A stretch of 64,000 nt of DNA from Marinobacter sp. es.048 (lineage in GTDB: Bacteria > Pseudomonadota > Gammaproteobacteria > Pseudomonadales > Oleiphilaceae), in NCBI RefSeq assembly GCF_900188435.1, contig NZ_FYFA01000002.1, positions 1 through 64,000 on the forward strand, in the 5' to 3' direction. The notes under the pieces were generated by a model. The model was not told the DNA's origin and made no database searches. It was given only the letters and a program-made list of their open reading frames with translations. Of this stretch, positions 19,312 to 28,440 are shown in pieces. Position numbers and translations under genes: made by a program. Numbering within the stretch: the stretch's first letter is position 1; each line of letters starts with the position of its first letter.

Positions 19312-20475
19312 ATGCGCTCCAACACAGACACTTTTATGGGTGAGCCCCATATTTTTGTGGAGCGCCTTACCGCTGATGATTTCAGCAAGCTCGCAGGGGA
19401 ATGGCAGGAAGTGTTGGAAAGTAGCGAGGCTGACCCGCTTTTTATGAGTTGGCCGTGGCTTTTTTCCTGGTGGGAAATCTGGGGCAAAGATCTGGGGTTG
19501 GAATTGGCGCTCTTTGGGGCTTACGACGCCAATTCACGTCTTGTTGGTCTCGCGCCGTTTTATTTACATGATTTTTCATCTCCTTTTGGGCTGCGAATTC
19601 GACGCGCTCACTTTTTGGGCAATGCCTGGCATATTAGCCCGACTGTTCGCACAGAGTATTCAAGCCTCATAATCAAGAAAGGAATGGAGGCGGTTGTCAC
19701 AAATGCTCTTTTGTCAGAAGTAACCCGGCTCGACTGGCATGAAATGGTCGTATGTGACCAGTTGTTGCCTGAGCTTTCCCGCTGGAAAAGGGGATTATTA
19801 CTTGGAGGTAGAAAAATTGCTCTGGTACCTCGGGCGAGGGATATCGGGGTACGCGTACCGACAGAAGGGTCATTCCGCGAGTGGCTCCGTAAGCTCGGAG
19901 CTAACACACGCCTTAAACTTTATAATCGACGAGAGTACATCAAACAGAAGAGGGGAGATCTCGTTTTAACTCGTGTCACAGAGAAGCAGATGGCGGGCTT
20001 TTTCGAGCATTTAAATGAGTTCCATCGGCATAGATGGGGAAAGAGCTGTTTCGATGACAAAGCTGTCGCGTTTCACAAAAAGGTCATTGCTCGACTTCAA
20101 CATCACCAATTGGGATTGACAGCTTTGGAGTTTAACGGGGAAACCGTATCGGTCCTTTATGATATTTTGGCTGGCTCCAGTAGGTACAACTTGCAAGCGG
20201 GATTTCAGGAGGGTTTTGATCGGAAGGTGGCCTTGGGAACTCTACATCTCGGATATGCTATTGAGGAATGTTTTAGTGCCGAGAGCGTCCGTTCCTATGA
20301 TCTACTTGCCGGTTATGGCAAAAACAGCTTTTATAAAAGCCGCTTCCAGGGAGAAACGGTTCAGTTTGTAACCGTTCAGTTTGCGCGTCACCCGCTCATG
20401 CGAGGAATTTATCGGGCGCAGGCTTTTCTCCCGGGGGGGGTTCGCAGATCACTAAACCGACTTGCCCGGTTATGA
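19312..20475 (+). CDS. FemAB/CelD-like GNAT acyltransferase (Acetyltransf_6 type)
   Basis: 387 residues. N-terminus has FVERLTADDFSKLAGEWQEV and PLFMSWPWLFSWWEIWG, typical of the double-GNAT BioF2/CelD family; the second half contains FREWLRKLGANTRLKLYNRR, ALEFNGETVSVLYDIL and LGTLHLGYAIEECFS...YDLLAGYGKNSFYKSRF. Relatives lie in cellulose and exosortase A polysaccharide loci and in FemABX peptidyl-transferases that use aminoacyl-tRNA. Likely transfers an acyl or aminoacyl group to a sugar amine; donor unknown. Possible alternative start at ATG 19336. Confidence 0.82.
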   Translation: MRSNTDTFMGEPHIFVERLTADDFSKLAGEWQEVLESSEADPLFMSWPWLFSWWEIWGKDLGLELALFGAYDANSRLVGLAPFYLHDFSSPFGLRIRRAHFLGNAWHISPTVRTEYSSLIIKKGMEAVVTNALLSEVTRLDWHEMVVCDQLLPELSRWKRGLLLGGRKIALVPRARDIGVRVPTEGSFREWLRKLGANTRLKLYNRREYIKQKRGDLVLTRVTEKQMAGFFEHLNEFHRHRWGKSCFDDKAVAFHKKVIARLQHHQLGLTALEFNGETVSVLYDILAGSSRYNLQAGFQEGFDRKVALGTLHLGYAIEECFSAESVRSYDLLAGYGKNSFYKSRFQGETVQFVTVQFARHPLMRGIYRAQAFLPGGVRRSLNRLARL

Positions 20476-20561
20476 AGTCGGATCCGCCGACGGCATTAAA
20501 GTTCGGGCTTTAAGGTAAACTAACGACCTGTTGTTTTGGTTAAAGGAATTAGGCGAAACTC

Positions 20562-21686
20562 ATGATAATTAGCAACATCAACTCCAGAAAAATAGAAAAC
20601 CAGGTGGAGGTTTCTGCCTTAATAGATGGGTATCGGCTTTGGTATCGCTTTCCCGCTAATTTTTCAGCATCGCTTTCGGTCGAACCGTTCTTGGTGGCAT
20701 CATTTTTTGTGGCATCCCGGTCAGGTCAGCCTGTGGAGGTTAAAGACTCAAAGACGGCCTCGCCTCGTCTTCTTGCAAACTTTAAACGCCTGCAGTGCAT
20801 CTTCGGAACCTGGAAACGAGACCTAAGACCTTTCACCGTTAATGTTCAGGCCGCTGAACTGCATGCCGACAACGCAATGGTTTGTAGTTTTTTCTCGGGT
20901 GGCGTGGATAGTCTGTATACTCTTATTAACAATGAAAGTGAAATTACTCATCTGGTTTACATCAACGGGTTCGATTTTCATGTATCGCCGGAAGAGTTTG
21001 CGATTAATGTCCAGAGACTAAGAGATTTGTCGGCACCTTTCGAAAAGGAAATTATTCCTGTAGAAACGAATTTTTTTGATTTTGATAAACTGTATGGTGT
21101 TGGACGTCACTGGAGTCATGGTGCCAGCCTTGCAAGTGTTGCTTTACTGCTTCAGCCTGCTAAATGCATTGTGCCTACCACCTTTACTTATCGGGACTTG
21201 CGGCCTTGGGGAACGCATCCGTTGACCGACAATCTCTGGTCTACTGAAGTTACAGAGATCCTTCATGATACCGCAGACCGTGAACGCCCCGAAAAAATCA
21301 GGAAAATCGCGGAGCGGTCTCAAGCCGTACTCGATAGCCTGGTGGTGTGCTGGACGTATCCGGACAAGAATTGTGGTCAGTGTATAAAGTGTATAAGAAC
21401 AATGATCATATTGAAAATACTTGGCATAGAAACTAATAGTTTTCCAGGTTCTATTTCTCCTGAATATGTTTCTAGATTATCTCCATCGGAGCATTATCGA
21501 GCTTACTTTGAAGATTTACTGAGGTTTGCGCGAGAACAAGGCGATGAATCTATGGTAAAAGCTCTGCAAAAATCCCTGTCAGTTTCTATGACCAAGAAAA
21601 TTGTAAAATTATTTGATGATAGATATTTAAATGGAAGTATTAGGTCCGGTTTCCGATACTTACAAAAGAAGGCGTCAAAGGCATAA
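20562..21686 (+). CDS. QueC-like PP-loop ATP pyrophosphatase with zinc motif
   Basis: 374 residues. PP-loop SFFSGGVDSLYTL (SGGVDS at 112-117) for ATP pyrophosphate binding, and C263-x7-C271-x2-C274-x2-C277 (CWTYPDKNCGQCIKC), which has the spacing of the zinc site in QueC-type 7-cyano-7-deazaguanine synthases. An extra 100-residue N-terminal beta-rich region and a long C-terminal tail separate it from true QueC. Such enzymes adenylate a carboxylate or carbonyl and let a nitrogen nucleophile attack. No other queuosine gene is nearby, so a role in EPS modification is more likely. Coding sequence turns AT-rich towards its 3' end; the next ATG follows the stop with no gap. Confidence 0.8.
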   Translation: MIISNINSRKIENQVEVSALIDGYRLWYRFPANFSASLSVEPFLVASFFVASRSGQPVEVKDSKTASPRLLANFKRLQCIFGTWKRDLRPFTVNVQAAELHADNAMVCSFFSGGVDSLYTLINNESEITHLVYINGFDFHVSPEEFAINVQRLRDLSAPFEKEIIPVETNFFDFDKLYGVGRHWSHGASLASVALLLQPAKCIVPTTFTYRDLRPWGTHPLTDNLWSTEVTEILHDTADRERPEKIRKIAERSQAVLDSLVVCWTYPDKNCGQCIKCIRTMIILKILGIETNSFPGSISPEYVSRLSPSEHYRAYFEDLLRFAREQGDESMVKALQKSLSVSMTKKIVKLFDDRYLNGSIRSGFRYLQKKASKA

Positions 21687-22799
21687 ATGAAAAGATTATG
21701 GAATCGATATAAAGATAATATCCTCATTATTCAAGAGTCATATCGAGTTGCTGGTCTCTGCGTAAAATATTATGGCGGCTTTAGAGTTCGAGCGTTTTTA
21801 AAGGCCTTGCGTTTCACATGGGAAACCAAGATGCGTCCGATGGAGGCACTTGAGTACGGTGCATTTTCTTCCGGGGCACGTCAATACTCAGACTACCTAA
21901 GTAAAAGGACGTGCTCGGTCCTACAGTCGCGCCTTAACCCCCAAGACTGGTTTTGGGTGACTGAGGATAAGGGGATCTTTCAGTCTTTTTGCGATGCAAA
22001 TAAAATACAGACGCCTAAGTGTCTGGCTCTTCTTTTCCGCAATTCGCCGGGCATTTCCTCAGGGCGCCCGGTGCCCGCAACCAAAAGCGCGTGGGCAGAG
22101 GTAATATCCCGGCTTGATCTGGATAAAGTTGTTATTAAACCGTGCCGGCATAGTTACGGACGTGGTCTCCTGGTGCCTTTGCTCCGTGAAGACCGGATAG
22201 AAGTCAACAACATCAAATTTGACTCTGCGCAAGAGCTGGCAAATTATATGTTCGACCTGCCAGAGTTGACGAGCTGGATTGTTCAGGAACGAATTCAATC
22301 ACATTCTGCGCTATCCGAGTTTTCTGGAACAAAACATCTTCAAACTATGAGAATTTATACCCACGTTGATAAACGTGGGAAGATTTTTATTATTGATGCT
22401 TTTCTAAAGGTTATTGGTGGGGATGCTGCGATCGACAACTTCCAGCATGGCTCGCTGGGCAATTTTATAGCACCGATAGATATAGAGTCAGGCCAGCTTG
22501 AGTCTGCGATTACGAGAAGTCCGGATATGCTGTGGTATAGATTTGATGTTCACCCCAGAACCAAACGAAAGTTTCAGGAATTTACGATACCGTTATGGGA
22601 GCACGCAAAAGAATTAGTCATTAAAAATGCTGAATGTTTTAAACCTATTCGATCATTGGGATGGGATGTTGCAATTACAGAGGACGGCCCTGTGGTTATC
22701 GAAACGAACATGCGTTGGGACCCGCCAAACTGGAATCCAGAGACTATATATAATGTCCGTAAAGTGCTTGAAAACCCGGATAGTGTGTTTGCGAAGTAA
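21687..22799 (+). CDS. ATP-grasp protein of the sugar-transfer-associated type
   Basis: 370 residues. Core motifs: VVIKPCRHSYGRGLLVPLLR near residue 150 (Lys and glycine-rich loop), WIVQERIQSHSALSEFSGTK, TMRIYTHVDKRGKIFIIDAF, FQHGSLGNFIAPIDIESGQL, and SLGWDVAITEDGPVVIETNM (metal ligands Asp and Glu-x-Asn). This layout matches the sugar-transfer-associated ATP-grasp family found in capsule clusters. The N-terminal 100 residues are basic and helical. Starts directly after the PP-loop gene, which suggests paired action, for example activation by one and amide formation by the other. Confidence 0.82.
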   Translation: MKRLWNRYKDNILIIQESYRVAGLCVKYYGGFRVRAFLKALRFTWETKMRPMEALEYGAFSSGARQYSDYLSKRTCSVLQSRLNPQDWFWVTEDKGIFQSFCDANKIQTPKCLALLFRNSPGISSGRPVPATKSAWAEVISRLDLDKVVIKPCRHSYGRGLLVPLLREDRIEVNNIKFDSAQELANYMFDLPELTSWIVQERIQSHSALSEFSGTKHLQTMRIYTHVDKRGKIFIIDAFLKVIGGDAAIDNFQHGSLGNFIAPIDIESGQLESAITRSPDMLWYRFDVHPRTKRKFQEFTIPLWEHAKELVIKNAECFKPIRSLGWDVAITEDGPVVIETNMRWDPPNWNPETIYNVRKVLENPDSVFAK

Positions 22800-22857
22800 G
22801 TCAACTACGTTATGAAATGAACCTTTACGCCGAAGTGGAAGTTGTTGGGGACTTGCA

Positions 22858-23730
22858 ATGGCAACCGTTAGCGTAGTGACGCCAACCTACAACAGGGCCC
22901 GGTTCCTGCCGGATGCCGTTGCGAGTGTCCTGGCGCAGACTTACGCGGATCTTGAGCTCATTGTTGTGGATGATGGCTCTGTTGATAATACGCGCAAAGT
23001 GCTGGAGCCGTTCCTGTCTGACGGGCGGGTGCGGTATTTCTACCAGGAAAATCAGGGCCAGAGCCATGCCCGCAATCATGCCATCGAGCAGGCGACGGGA
23101 GATTTTATCGCGTTTCTCGATTCTGACGATCTCTGGGCGCCATACAAACTGAAGAAGCAGTTAGCGATTCTCAAGGCAAATCCCGACGTCGATGTTATCC
23201 ATGGTGACGAGGCCATGATTGATGAGCAGGGCTCAGTTATAAGCTTGGAGAACATGAAGCGTTATTCCGGTTACATCACACGTTACCTGTTGGCTGACAA
23301 CAGCGTTAGCATTGCCACGGTTCTGGTGAGGCGGCGATGTTTTGATGAGATGGGTGGATTTGATACGTCAATGGGCGTGGCTGATGACTACGAGCTGTGG
23401 CTGAGGTTTTCCGCAAGATACCTTTTCCACTACGAACCGTGCATTGTCGCCTCATACCGCGTGATGGCGGATCAGATTTCCTCTGACAAGCGTAGGCGTT
23501 TCGCGGCAAACGAAAAGATTATTCGTACATTCCTGGCGCGGCATGGTGAGGTGCTTTCTGTGCGTGATCGTCGTTGGGGGTTGGCTCGATTTTTCTGTCG
23601 TAAGGCGCGATATTTCGCCAGCGTGGGAGAACGGTACGTTGCCACCGGTGCTGTGGCCCGCGCATTTTGGTATGCGCCACTGGCTCCGGTTGTCTGGCGA
23701 GCGCTCTATCGTGTAATCGTGCCGAGGTGA
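22858..23730 (+). CDS. Glycosyltransferase family 2 (GT-A fold), paralogue of the gene at 18420
   Basis: 290 residues. VSVVTPTYNRARFLPDAVAS, LIVVDDGSVDNTRKVL, RYFYQENQGQSHARNHAIEQ, FIAFLDSDDLWAP (full DxDD), VADDYELWLRFSARYLF and YRVMADQISSDKRRRF. Closely similar to the product at 18420, including the acceptor-side half. More GC-rich than the two genes before it. GTTGGGGACTTGCA precedes ATG 22858. Last plus-strand sugar gene before the exosortase. Confidence 0.93.
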   Translation: MATVSVVTPTYNRARFLPDAVASVLAQTYADLELIVVDDGSVDNTRKVLEPFLSDGRVRYFYQENQGQSHARNHAIEQATGDFIAFLDSDDLWAPYKLKKQLAILKANPDVDVIHGDEAMIDEQGSVISLENMKRYSGYITRYLLADNSVSIATVLVRRRCFDEMGGFDTSMGVADDYELWLRFSARYLFHYEPCIVASYRVMADQISSDKRRRFAANEKIIRTFLARHGEVLSVRDRRWGLARFFCRKARYFASVGERYVATGAVARAFWYAPLAPVVWRALYRVIVPR

Positions 23731-23893
23731 CAACTATTAATGCGAGGGTAGTCGGATTCTATCCAAGAGACCGTTTCTCCATTCATCTCCAGAGCAATCC
23801 TGACCAGGGCCGGGTTGTGATTCAGTCGTGGCAAAAAAGGCTACATGCAGGCACAATGTTTTAATTCGGCTTAGAGGTAAGGGATGTAAGCTC

Positions 23894-25441
23894 ATGACGA
23901 TTGAAGGGATTCGCGATCGCAGTTTGGTTAACAAGATACTTCCGTTCCTGGTAATATTTGCCTTTCTTTTCCTGCTTATCTGGCCCACCGTCGGAGGAAT
24001 TGTCAGCCGCTGGTTCAAGTTTGACGAATCCTACTCCCATGGCTTGTTGCTTCTGTTGGTTTCCGCTTTTCTTATTGTTCGAACGCTTAAAAGAGAGTCG
24101 CCGGTTGCCGGGTTTTATCCGATGTGGCTATTGCCTTTTGCCATTGCGTTAATTGCCTACGGCCTTGGCGATATTCTGCGCGTTCAAGCGTTGCAAGAGT
24201 TGACTGTTGTTCCCCTGTTATTGGGGACGCTTGCTATTTTGCTGGGTTGGCACCAGGTGAAGGCGTTTATTATTCCAGTCGGTATTCTTTTCTTTACCGT
24301 GCCGGTATGGGATTACCTGTCCTGGACCCTTCAGGTCATTACGGTTGAGATAAACCGGCTGTTGCTGGGTTTTTTTGATATTGATTTTGAGGTGGAAGGG
24401 GTATTTGTATACCTGATTGGCGTTGGTGCCTTTGAGGTGGCGCACGGTTGCTCTGGCTTACGATACCTCCTGGTTGGTCAGTCCCTGGCTGCGTTGTATG
24501 GAGAGCTTAATTTCAGGCGTCTGCGTTCAAGGGTCGTGTTTTTTCTGACGGCGGTTGGCTTTGCGTTATTGGCTAACTGGATTCGGGTTTTCGTAATCAT
24601 TTATATGGGCTACGTAACCAACATGGAAACGAGTCTGATCCGTGACCACGACAACTTCGGTTGGTGGGTGTTTGCGGCGACTCTTGTGCCGCTATTCTTA
24701 ATTGGCCGAAAACTGGAAACGACCAATGCGGAACAGGCACCTCGGGCCGAAGGTGCGATGCCTTCTACTGGCAAAGGTGGTTACCGCCGAATTTGGTCCG
24801 GTGTTTTAGCCACCTCCGCACTGCCAATTATGATTCTGGGGCTTCTATCTTCCACTGCTGGAGAAATAAAGCCCTCACCGGATTCATTTGATCTTAGTTT
24901 GAACACCGAGCGTTATGGGCAATTGTTCGGGAATCGACTGAGTGGCTGGAAACCGCAAGTGCGCAACCCTGATCTCGTCTTTGTTCAGACAATGTTTGAC
25001 CGGGAGGCTGTTACCGGTGACTCGGGACCAGAGCAGCAGCTGTTTGTAGGTGTGTACAGTTATGGGTATCAACGCCACAGAGCGGAGCTTGTTCAATACC
25101 ACAACCGTATCTATGACCGCGATGAGTGGTTACCAGAAAGGTTCTTTAAAGTGACATCGCCCTCCGGCATCCCCCTCCAGGGGGTATCTTTGCGAAGCTT
25201 GTCATCCGGAAAACACGTGCATCTGGCGTACGGCTATTATGTTGCGGGCTTGTGGGAGACCGACCAGTGGCGCGCAAAGCTTGCTCAGGTCGTCAGCTTT
25301 TTTAGTCCCCGGACGGACGCATCTCTGATTGTTTTCGGCACCGCCTGTGAAGACTGCGATGGTGAGACCGCAGTCGGTGAGTTGGTGCGCGACGTTATGG
25401 GGCCGATTGTTGAACAGGTTGACCAGCACTTCCAGCAATAA
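23894..25441 (+). CDS. xrtA: Exosortase A with C-terminal EpsI domain
   Basis: 515 residues from ATG 23894; the longer frame from 23828 lacks a good start context. About eight membrane helices carry the exosortase catalytic residues: Cys186 (EVAHGCSGLRYL), Arg231 (ANWIRVFVII) and His252 (RDHDNFGWWVF). After a TM near residue 310 a periplasmic domain of about 190 residues (DSFDLSLNTERYGQLFGNRL onward) resembles EpsI, which is a separate protein in some species. XrtA cleaves PEP-CTERM sorting signals at the inner membrane. It closes the EPS gene run and faces prsT convergently; its substrate gene is at 32320. Confidence 0.95.
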   Translation: MTIEGIRDRSLVNKILPFLVIFAFLFLLIWPTVGGIVSRWFKFDESYSHGLLLLLVSAFLIVRTLKRESPVAGFYPMWLLPFAIALIAYGLGDILRVQALQELTVVPLLLGTLAILLGWHQVKAFIIPVGILFFTVPVWDYLSWTLQVITVEINRLLLGFFDIDFEVEGVFVYLIGVGAFEVAHGCSGLRYLLVGQSLAALYGELNFRRLRSRVVFFLTAVGFALLANWIRVFVIIYMGYVTNMETSLIRDHDNFGWWVFAATLVPLFLIGRKLETTNAEQAPRAEGAMPSTGKGGYRRIWSGVLATSALPIMILGLLSSTAGEIKPSPDSFDLSLNTERYGQLFGNRLSGWKPQVRNPDLVFVQTMFDREAVTGDSGPEQQLFVGVYSYGYQRHRAELVQYHNRIYDRDEWLPERFFKVTSPSGIPLQGVSLRSLSSGKHVHLAYGYYVAGLWETDQWRAKLAQVVSFFSPRTDASLIVFGTACEDCDGETAVGELVRDVMGPIVEQVDQHFQQ

Positions 25442-25617
25442 GGCGAAATATCTTTTATCGCTGGCTGGGATACTTGGGGCTTTAGAGAATCTCTGCAAGT
25501 TCGGCAGTCGCTGCCCAGGATAACATACACCCGAGCCTCAGAAGCCTTACCATAGCGATGAACCACCTTCCTTGCGCATAAGTACGACGTGTACAGTATT
25601 GTTGCGAGGGCGGAGCG

Positions 25618-25659
25618 CGCCACCACCTGATTCCAGGAATGTTTCGATATGTGGTGGCG
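25618..25659. repeat. Inverted repeat between xrtA and prsT
   Basis: CGCCACCAC (25618-25626) and GTGGTGGCG (25651-25659) are perfect 9-bp arms around a 24-base loop, in the 248-bp gap between the convergent xrtA and prsT genes. There is no T-run on either side, so it is not a standard intrinsic terminator. It could be a protein site or an RNA hairpin at the end of either transcript. Nothing else recognisable lies in the gap. Confidence 0.5.
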
Positions 25660-25689
25660 GTAGTTATATCCTTTGTTTATTTTCTGACT

Positions 25690-28389
25690 TCAGCCTTGGC
25701 TACCAAACTTCTCCAATACTCGTTTTGCATCCGCATCGCGACCGTTGGCGCGATAGGCCTCTGCCAAATGCATGGCGATTTCCTCAGAATCAGGTTGCAG
25801 TTCGTGGGCTTTTTCCAGAACCGGGAGGCTTTCCTCTGTCTGCCCGCCCTGTAACAGAATCCAGCCATAGGTGTCGGCAATAGCCGCGTTATCGGGGGCA
25901 AGTTCGAATGCTTTTTTGGCCAGTTCAATGGCTCGGGCATCCCCTTTCTGGTGATAGATCCACGCCAGGTTGTTAAGAGCGACCACGTTACGAGGAGTTA
26001 CCTCAAGCAGTTCTTCATAGGGTGGTATCGCTTTCTCAGGTGCGTCATTTTCCTGGTGAAGCATCGCCAGATTCATCAGAATCTGAGGGTTGCGAGAGAA
26101 CTCCTGGCGTGCGTTTTCGAGTGCTTCAACAGCCTGGGTGCGCTGCCCGGATTGGACGAGCGCTCGGGCATGGGCAACTTCCAGTTCGGCGGATTGTTCC
26201 AGCTCAAGGCCAAGCTGGTAAAGCTCGGCCGCCTCCTTGTACTCGCCCTGTCTCTCAAAATAACGGGCTTCTACGAGGAAGGGGGCTGCGGACTCGGGAT
26301 GTTGTTGCTTGACGTCTCTCAGGATGTCCCGGGCCTCCTTGGTATTGCCTTCCGTGAACTGGATGGCGGCGGCCTGAATACCGATCTCCTCGTTCTCTGG
26401 AAAAAGTATGCGCCCGCGGCGCAACACATCAGATGCCTGCTGCAATTGGTTCCGCTGGGCCATCTGAGTGGCAATGCCGTGATATATGGAGGCAACCACT
26501 GATTCAGCCGGGGCAGGGCGTGATTCGTCCTCACGCTCTAGCAGGTTTGCCGTCAGTTCATCGGCCAGTTGTGTGTTGTTGTTGATCAGCGCCGATTCGA
26601 GCAATATCAGCCTGGGACCATAAGCGTCCGGTTTTTGCGCCTGGATGCGCTCCATGAGTGCGGTCAGCTCCTCACGTGGCATTACTGAAGTGATTCCCTG
26701 AAGTGCCTGGCGGTTGTCGGGAGCGACCTCAATGGCGCGCCGGTAGTAGTCTTTTGCCTGCTCCGTTTCTCCGAGCAGCTGTGCGAGATTGCCGAGAGCA
26801 TTAAGACCAGTGGGGTTTTCAGTATCCGCTTCTACCGCTCTCTGATAATACTGCTTTGCCTCATCGATATTCTCGGCGTTGGCGGCAACATTGCCCCGGG
26901 TCACCAGGGCGGCCGGACTTTTCGGTTGCGCCTCCACCCAATCGGACGCCGCAGCGATTGCCGCATCGCTGTTATCCGAGGACACGTGCGCTTGGACTAT
27001 CAGCAATCTTGCCTGTTCTGATTCGGGATCGTTCTCCAGTACCCGGTTAGCCTGTTCGATAGCACGGGCGATCTCACCGGTGCGTACCAGATAGGTCGCA
27101 TACCTCAGCCGAAGACTGTTGTTGTCAGGCGCAAGTTCCAGGGATTTCTGGATGAACTGTTCACCGCTTTCGGTATCTCCGCTGATCAGTGACGCAATAC
27201 CGACGAGCGCTAGGGTTTCCGGGTCTGAATCCTGATTATCCAAATTGGCGAGAACTTCCCGCGCCCCCTCCGGGTTGCGCAATTGCAGGCGGGTAGCGGC
27301 GAGGAGCTTCCGCGCCTGATCGGAATTGCCCATATCGGCAACCGGCGCGAGGAGGGCTTCAGCTTCTTCGGCCTGGCCCTGGCGAAAGCGGATTAATCCC
27401 AACATCAGTGAGGCCTGTTGGTGGCCCGGTGCCTGCGTCAGGACTTCCTCAAGGTAGCGGGCGGCATTATCCAGTTCGCCGTTGTTGAAGGCCTCCTGGG
27501 CAGCGTTCAGGTTGCTCATCATTGTTCCCGGCGCTGACTTGGCAAGAATCTCCTCGTAAACAAAGGCCTCCGACGATTTGCCCTGTTCCCGCAAGACGTT
27601 AACCAAGGCCGACATGCTTTCAAACTTCTGGTAGGTCATAACGTCGTACTGGCCGATGGTCTCCAGCGCATTTATCAATGCCTGTTCAGCTTCTGGCCAA
27701 TTCTGTCTGTCTTGTGCAATGCTGCCCTTGAGGAGCCACAGTTCGACGTGGTCCGGATCAAGTTCTTCGGCTTGAGCAATGTATTCATCCGCTTCACCTG
27801 GTTTGTTCTGACGGTATGCCGCGCTTGCCAGACCGATTAATGGCCGGACTGCATTAGGGTCAATGCTCTGTGCAGAGGAATACGCTTCTGCGGCCTGATC
27901 AATGCGGCCTGCCGCCAGGTGAATCTCCCCCCTGAGCAATGCACCTTCCAGCTGTTGAACGCGGTCCGGGTCTTCAATCCCATTAAGGGCAGACAGCGCC
28001 TCCTCGTACTCGCGTTGCATCAGGCGGGCTTCCGCACGAATCAGCGCCGCATCGTTGGCATTCTGTTGGCTGATGGACTCTTCGCCAATATCCGAAAGTA
28101 ACTGATCAAGCATGCGTTCCGCATTCTGGGCATCGCCCGCGGTAAGAAGATTGTTAATGATGACAAGATATGGCTCTACTCGGTCCGGTCGCAGTTCAAT
28201 CGCACTGCGGGCCTCGAGAGTACTGGCCTTCAACTCCCCCTGGCGCTGGAAAAACCGGGACTGATCCATATGACTAAGATACTGGATGTCCTCCGGGGTC
28301 ATTTCTTGTTCCTCTTCGCTGCAACCTGCGAGAGAGAGAGAAATGGCAACTATAAGGAGGGTGGCACGTAATGCTGAAACTGGTTTCAT
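25690..28389 (-). CDS. prsT: TPR-repeat lipoprotein of the exosortase A system
   Basis: 899 residues. Signal peptide with lipobox SLSLAGC (Cys23), so it should be lipid-anchored in the periplasm. The rest is nearly all tetratricopeptide repeats, for example AERLLDQ-type helices, YYQRAVEADTENPTGLNALG, YYRRAIEVAPDNRQALQG and AFELAPDNAAIADTYGWILL. Size and architecture fit the PrsT family always found beside xrtA. Family members are thought to act in polysaccharide export or assembly, like TPR scaffolds of other secretion systems. Third gene of prsK-prsR-prsT, 51 bases after prsR. Confidence 0.93.
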   Translation of the reverse strand: MKPVSALRATLLIVAISLSLAGCSEEEQEMTPEDIQYLSHMDQSRFFQRQGELKASTLEARSAIELRPDRVEPYLVIINNLLTAGDAQNAERMLDQLLSDIGEESISQQNANDAALIRAEARLMQREYEEALSALNGIEDPDRVQQLEGALLRGEIHLAAGRIDQAAEAYSSAQSIDPNAVRPLIGLASAAYRQNKPGEADEYIAQAEELDPDHVELWLLKGSIAQDRQNWPEAEQALINALETIGQYDVMTYQKFESMSALVNVLREQGKSSEAFVYEEILAKSAPGTMMSNLNAAQEAFNNGELDNAARYLEEVLTQAPGHQQASLMLGLIRFRQGQAEEAEALLAPVADMGNSDQARKLLAATRLQLRNPEGAREVLANLDNQDSDPETLALVGIASLISGDTESGEQFIQKSLELAPDNNSLRLRYATYLVRTGEIARAIEQANRVLENDPESEQARLLIVQAHVSSDNSDAAIAAASDWVEAQPKSPAALVTRGNVAANAENIDEAKQYYQRAVEADTENPTGLNALGNLAQLLGETEQAKDYYRRAIEVAPDNRQALQGITSVMPREELTALMERIQAQKPDAYGPRLILLESALINNNTQLADELTANLLEREDESRPAPAESVVASIYHGIATQMAQRNQLQQASDVLRRGRILFPENEEIGIQAAAIQFTEGNTKEARDILRDVKQQHPESAAPFLVEARYFERQGEYKEAAELYQLGLELEQSAELEVAHARALVQSGQRTQAVEALENARQEFSRNPQILMNLAMLHQENDAPEKAIPPYEELLEVTPRNVVALNNLAWIYHQKGDARAIELAKKAFELAPDNAAIADTYGWILLQGGQTEESLPVLEKAHELQPDSEEIAMHLAEAYRANGRDADAKRVLEKFGSQG

Positions 28390-28440
28390 GGCCCTGTTCC
28401 TTTTCCTTTTGAGTCTTATTTTGGATTCCCTGCTTGCTAT

